From Ruminococcus sp. (GTDB lineage Bacteria; Bacillota; Clostridia; Oscillospirales; Ruminococcaceae), in NCBI GenBank assembly GCA_023667165.1, contig JAMPAO010000001.1:1-5950 (forward strand): DNA of 5,950 bases, written 5' to 3'. The notes beneath the pieces are model-generated. The model was not told the DNA's origin. It saw nothing but the letters and a program-made list of their open reading frames with translations, and ran no database searches. The position numbers and the translations under genes were made by a program. Below are positions 5,224-5,950 of this stretch, piece after piece. Position 1 is the stretch's first letter, and each line of letters starts with the position of its first letter.

Positions 5224-5250
5224 CTATATGCCGGAGGGAGCTTTCCGCAT
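5224..5250 (-). CDS. Possible 8-codon leader peptide upstream of the lipoprotein gene
   Basis: On the minus strand GGAGG (plus-strand 5258-5262), then seven A/T bases, then ATG at 5250-5248 starts the tiny ORF MRKAPSGI ending in TAG at 5224. The ribosome site is the strongest in the area, better than that of the lipoprotein itself. The same GGAGG is buried in an 8-bp stem (5258-5265 with 5230-5237) made with codons 5-8 of the ORF. It lies inside the transcript from the promoter at 5294-5322, ending 32 nt before the GTG start, and a run of seven T lies in between. Translation of this ORF is inferred. Confidence 0.35.
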   Translation of the reverse strand: MRKAPSGI

Positions 5251-5265
5251 TATTTTTCCTCCGGC
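5230..5265 (-). promoter_or_regulatory. Leader hairpin hiding a Shine-Dalgarno site
   Basis: GCCGGAGG and CCTCCGGC form a perfect 8-bp stem around a 20-nt loop in the 5' leader of the lipoprotein gene. On the transcribed strand the first arm contains the GGAGG of the small leader ORF. It could be opened by a ribosome or ligand, giving translational or attenuation control. No classical terminator stem directly precedes the downstream T-run (plus-strand A-run at 5210-5216). Confidence 0.5.
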
Positions 5266-5293
5266 GCGGTTTGTGAGAACAGGCTATAAGAAA

Positions 5294-5322
5294 AGCATAA
5301 CATTTCAAAGCGGTTTTGTCAA
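5294..5322 (-). promoter_or_regulatory. Promoter for the lipoprotein gene
   Basis: On the minus strand: perfect TTGACA (5317-5322), 17-bp spacer, and TATGCT (5294-5299; four of six) preceded by TGT, an extended -10. The start point should be near 5287, giving a leader of about 96 nt that holds the hairpin and the small ORF. Confidence 0.8.
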
Positions 5323-5515
5323 GAGGAACAATAATAATGAAACGGAAAGGAAAATTGGTACAGGGTATTTGATATTATTTTATGGACGGTACTCGGTGAT
5401 CTATAGATTTTTTGGCTGATCGCTTTAGTTTGCACGTTATTTTCTTATTCTTATGCTATAGTTTGTTTTTTGGCAGGTTGTTTTGGTTTTGGAGATATGT
5501 TTAGCACGTTAGCCA
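5323..5515. other. AT-rich intergenic stretch, no gene seen
   Basis: This lies upstream of the lipoprotein promoter and is rich in T-runs on the plus strand. A weak plus-strand promoter-like pair (TTGCAC at about 5429, TATGCT at about 5451, 16-bp spacer) could be present but matches poorly. No ORF with a credible ribosome site and coding bias was found. Confidence 0.5.
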
Positions 5516-5615
5516 TGCAAAGGGAAAACCGTAGGGGGAAAAGGGGGGAGGCGCTCTGGGAAACCCAAGGACGCTTGGCCGCCCTCCCCCTTCCCCCTAC
5601 GGTTTTCCCTCTGCA
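5516..5615. repeat. Foldback with near-perfect 25-nt arms
   Basis: The left arm 5516-5540 is the reverse complement of 5591-5615 at 24 of 25 positions (one A/C mismatch at 5520/5611). After a short bulge the arms continue G-rich against C-rich (5544-5551 with 5583-5590). The tip contains a further small stem, CCAAG/CTTGG (5565-5569 with 5574-5578), around GACG. The left arm is G-rich and the right arm C-rich. As RNA or single-stranded DNA it would be extremely stable. No T-run follows, so it is not an ordinary terminator. Its right arm overlaps the start of the larger inverted repeat at 5607-5950. Confidence 0.85.
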
Positions 5616-5673
5616 CTCTCTTTCCCTTTCCCCCTTTCCCCTCCAGGCCACCGCTATCTCTGCCACTGCGTTG

Positions 5674-5882
5674 GATTGTTTAAGTTTTTTTATTTGCTCT
5701 TTGAAAGGGTTTGTTATGATATAGAGTTATGGGGGGGTGGAAAAAGGTTTTCTTTTTTCTTCTTAAATACGAAACATGGTTCAAAGAACTTTGTGATTAA
5801 AAAAGGAAATACATTTCCAAACAAAAAAACAAGATATCAAATCAGACTTTTTTCAAAGGAAAAATAAAAAGTAAAAACAAAA
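5674..5882. other. AT-rich core of the inverted repeat, no gene seen
   Basis: This is the inner part of the large repeat. A possible extended -10 (TG at 5712-5713, TATGAT at 5715-5720) has only a weak -35 and no gene after it. Small palindromes include GGAAAT/ATTTCC (5805-5818) and GTTC/GAAC (5779-5789), the latter near the symmetry centre. A run of seven G occurs at 5731-5737. Open frames crossing here have no ribosome site and read as low-complexity Lys/Phe-rich peptides. Confidence 0.5.
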
Positions 5883-5910
5883 CAACGCAGTGAGTTTGGG
5901 AGCGGTGGTC

Positions 5911-5934
5911 GGGAGGGGAAAAAGGGGAGAGGGG
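5911..5934 (+). other. G-quadruplex motif
   Basis: Four G-runs on the plus strand (GGG, GGGG, GGGG, GGGG at 5911, 5915, 5924 and 5931) are separated by loops of 1, 5 and 3 nt, which satisfies the standard G3+ N1-7 rule. The matching C-rich arm at 5624-5641 gives only three long G-runs on the minus strand. It lies in the right arm of the large inverted repeat. Confidence 0.65.
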
Positions 5935-5950
5935 AAGAGAGTGCAGAGGG

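Larger units (their letters stand above)
5607..5950. repeat. Large imperfect inverted repeat, cut by the window end
   Basis: Positions 5607-5764 align with the reverse complement of 5797-5950. The outer 16 bp (5607-5622 with 5935-5950) are perfect. The C/T-rich block to 5655 has a few mismatches and one 1-nt gap. 5656-5663 is diverged. CACTGCGTTG at 5664-5673 is perfect with 5883-5892. The AT-rich inner part keeps blocks such as CTTTGAAA, GATAT, TGGAAA and TTTTTT in order. I judge the outer 67 bp to be about 80% identical and the inner part lower. The unpaired centre is about 5765-5796. Since 5607 pairs with the last base, the arms probably continue outside. The divergence argues for an old element, not a recent duplication. 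No ORF in it looks coding. Confidence 0.75.

Noticed and set aside
5192..5308. 39-residue extension of the lipoprotein
   Set aside because: It would bury the signal peptide behind a basic stretch and cross the -10 box; GTG 5191 has AAAGGA at good spacing.
5338..5373. Eleven-codon plus-strand ORF (MKRKGKLVQGI) after AGAGGA
   Set aside because: No promoter for it is evident and no gene follows; probably coincidental.
5470..5724. 84-codon open frame across the foldback
   Set aside because: It consists of repeat-derived sequence (Pro/Leu/Ser-rich from C/T runs), with no ribosome site before the start.
5676..5867. 63-codon Lys/Phe-rich open frame in the AT-rich core
   Set aside because: No ATG start with a ribosome site; composition follows the AT content and the frame lies within the inverted repeat.
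5516..5950. CRISPR array or retron non-coding RNA
   Set aside because: No regularly spaced direct repeats, no Cas or reverse transcriptase gene in the window, and no recognisable msr/msd layout.
5607..5950. Assembly or amplification palindrome artefact
   Set aside because: Artefactual inverted duplications are near-identical; these arms differ by many substitutions and small gaps. It cannot be fully excluded without reads.

Overview
This is a bacterial chromosomal segment, most likely from a gut-type Clostridia (Oscillospirales/Ruminococcus-like). The reasons are a dense tRNA array with encoded CCA ends, Gram-positive style Shine-Dalgarno sites, a one-step meso-diaminopimelate dehydrogenase, a CmpB-type membrane protein and two short secreted proteins with Asp/Glu/Thr/Ser-rich linkers. 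The taxonomic call is inference; no rRNA or other strong marker is present.

Layout. 1-370: end of a tRNA operon (partial Val-UAC, then Asp-GUC, Phe-GAA, Gly-GCC) closed by a rho-independent terminator. 400-1922, plus strand: a small four-helix membrane protein, then a secreted protein with a Big2-like domain and a VanY-type D,D-carboxypeptidase domain. 1948-2021: a small hairpin and a bidirectional terminator separating this pair from a convergent gene. 2025-2666, minus strand: CmpB-like (PF06541-type) membrane protein. 2728-2827: two divergent, near-consensus promoters. 2940-3920, plus strand: ddh, behind a leader of about 106 nt that can fold in mutually exclusive ways. 4077-4388, plus strand: a very acidic single-helix protein with its own extended -10 promoter. 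4395-4481: a terminator and a second, unexplained bulged hairpin. 4487-5191, minus strand: a lipoprotein with a GTG start and a structured leader that contains an 8-codon ORF. 5323-5950: no convincing gene, but a striking repeat region.

Functional theme. Two genes concern the cell wall: ddh makes meso-DAP for peptidoglycan and lysine, and the VanY-type protein trims peptidoglycan stem peptides. The other four are envelope proteins of unknown role. Promoters and terminators suggest five transcription units, so this is a neighbourhood and not one pathway operon.

The most unusual part is the right end. Positions 5607-5950 form one large imperfect inverted repeat, with arms of about 155 bp and a centre near 5780, cut by the window edge. 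Nested against it is a tight foldback at 5516-5615 with near-perfect 25-nt arms. The purine arms carry G-quadruplex-type runs. This looks like a foldback/MITE-like element or the template of a large structured RNA. No transposase, reverse transcriptase or Cas gene lies within the window.
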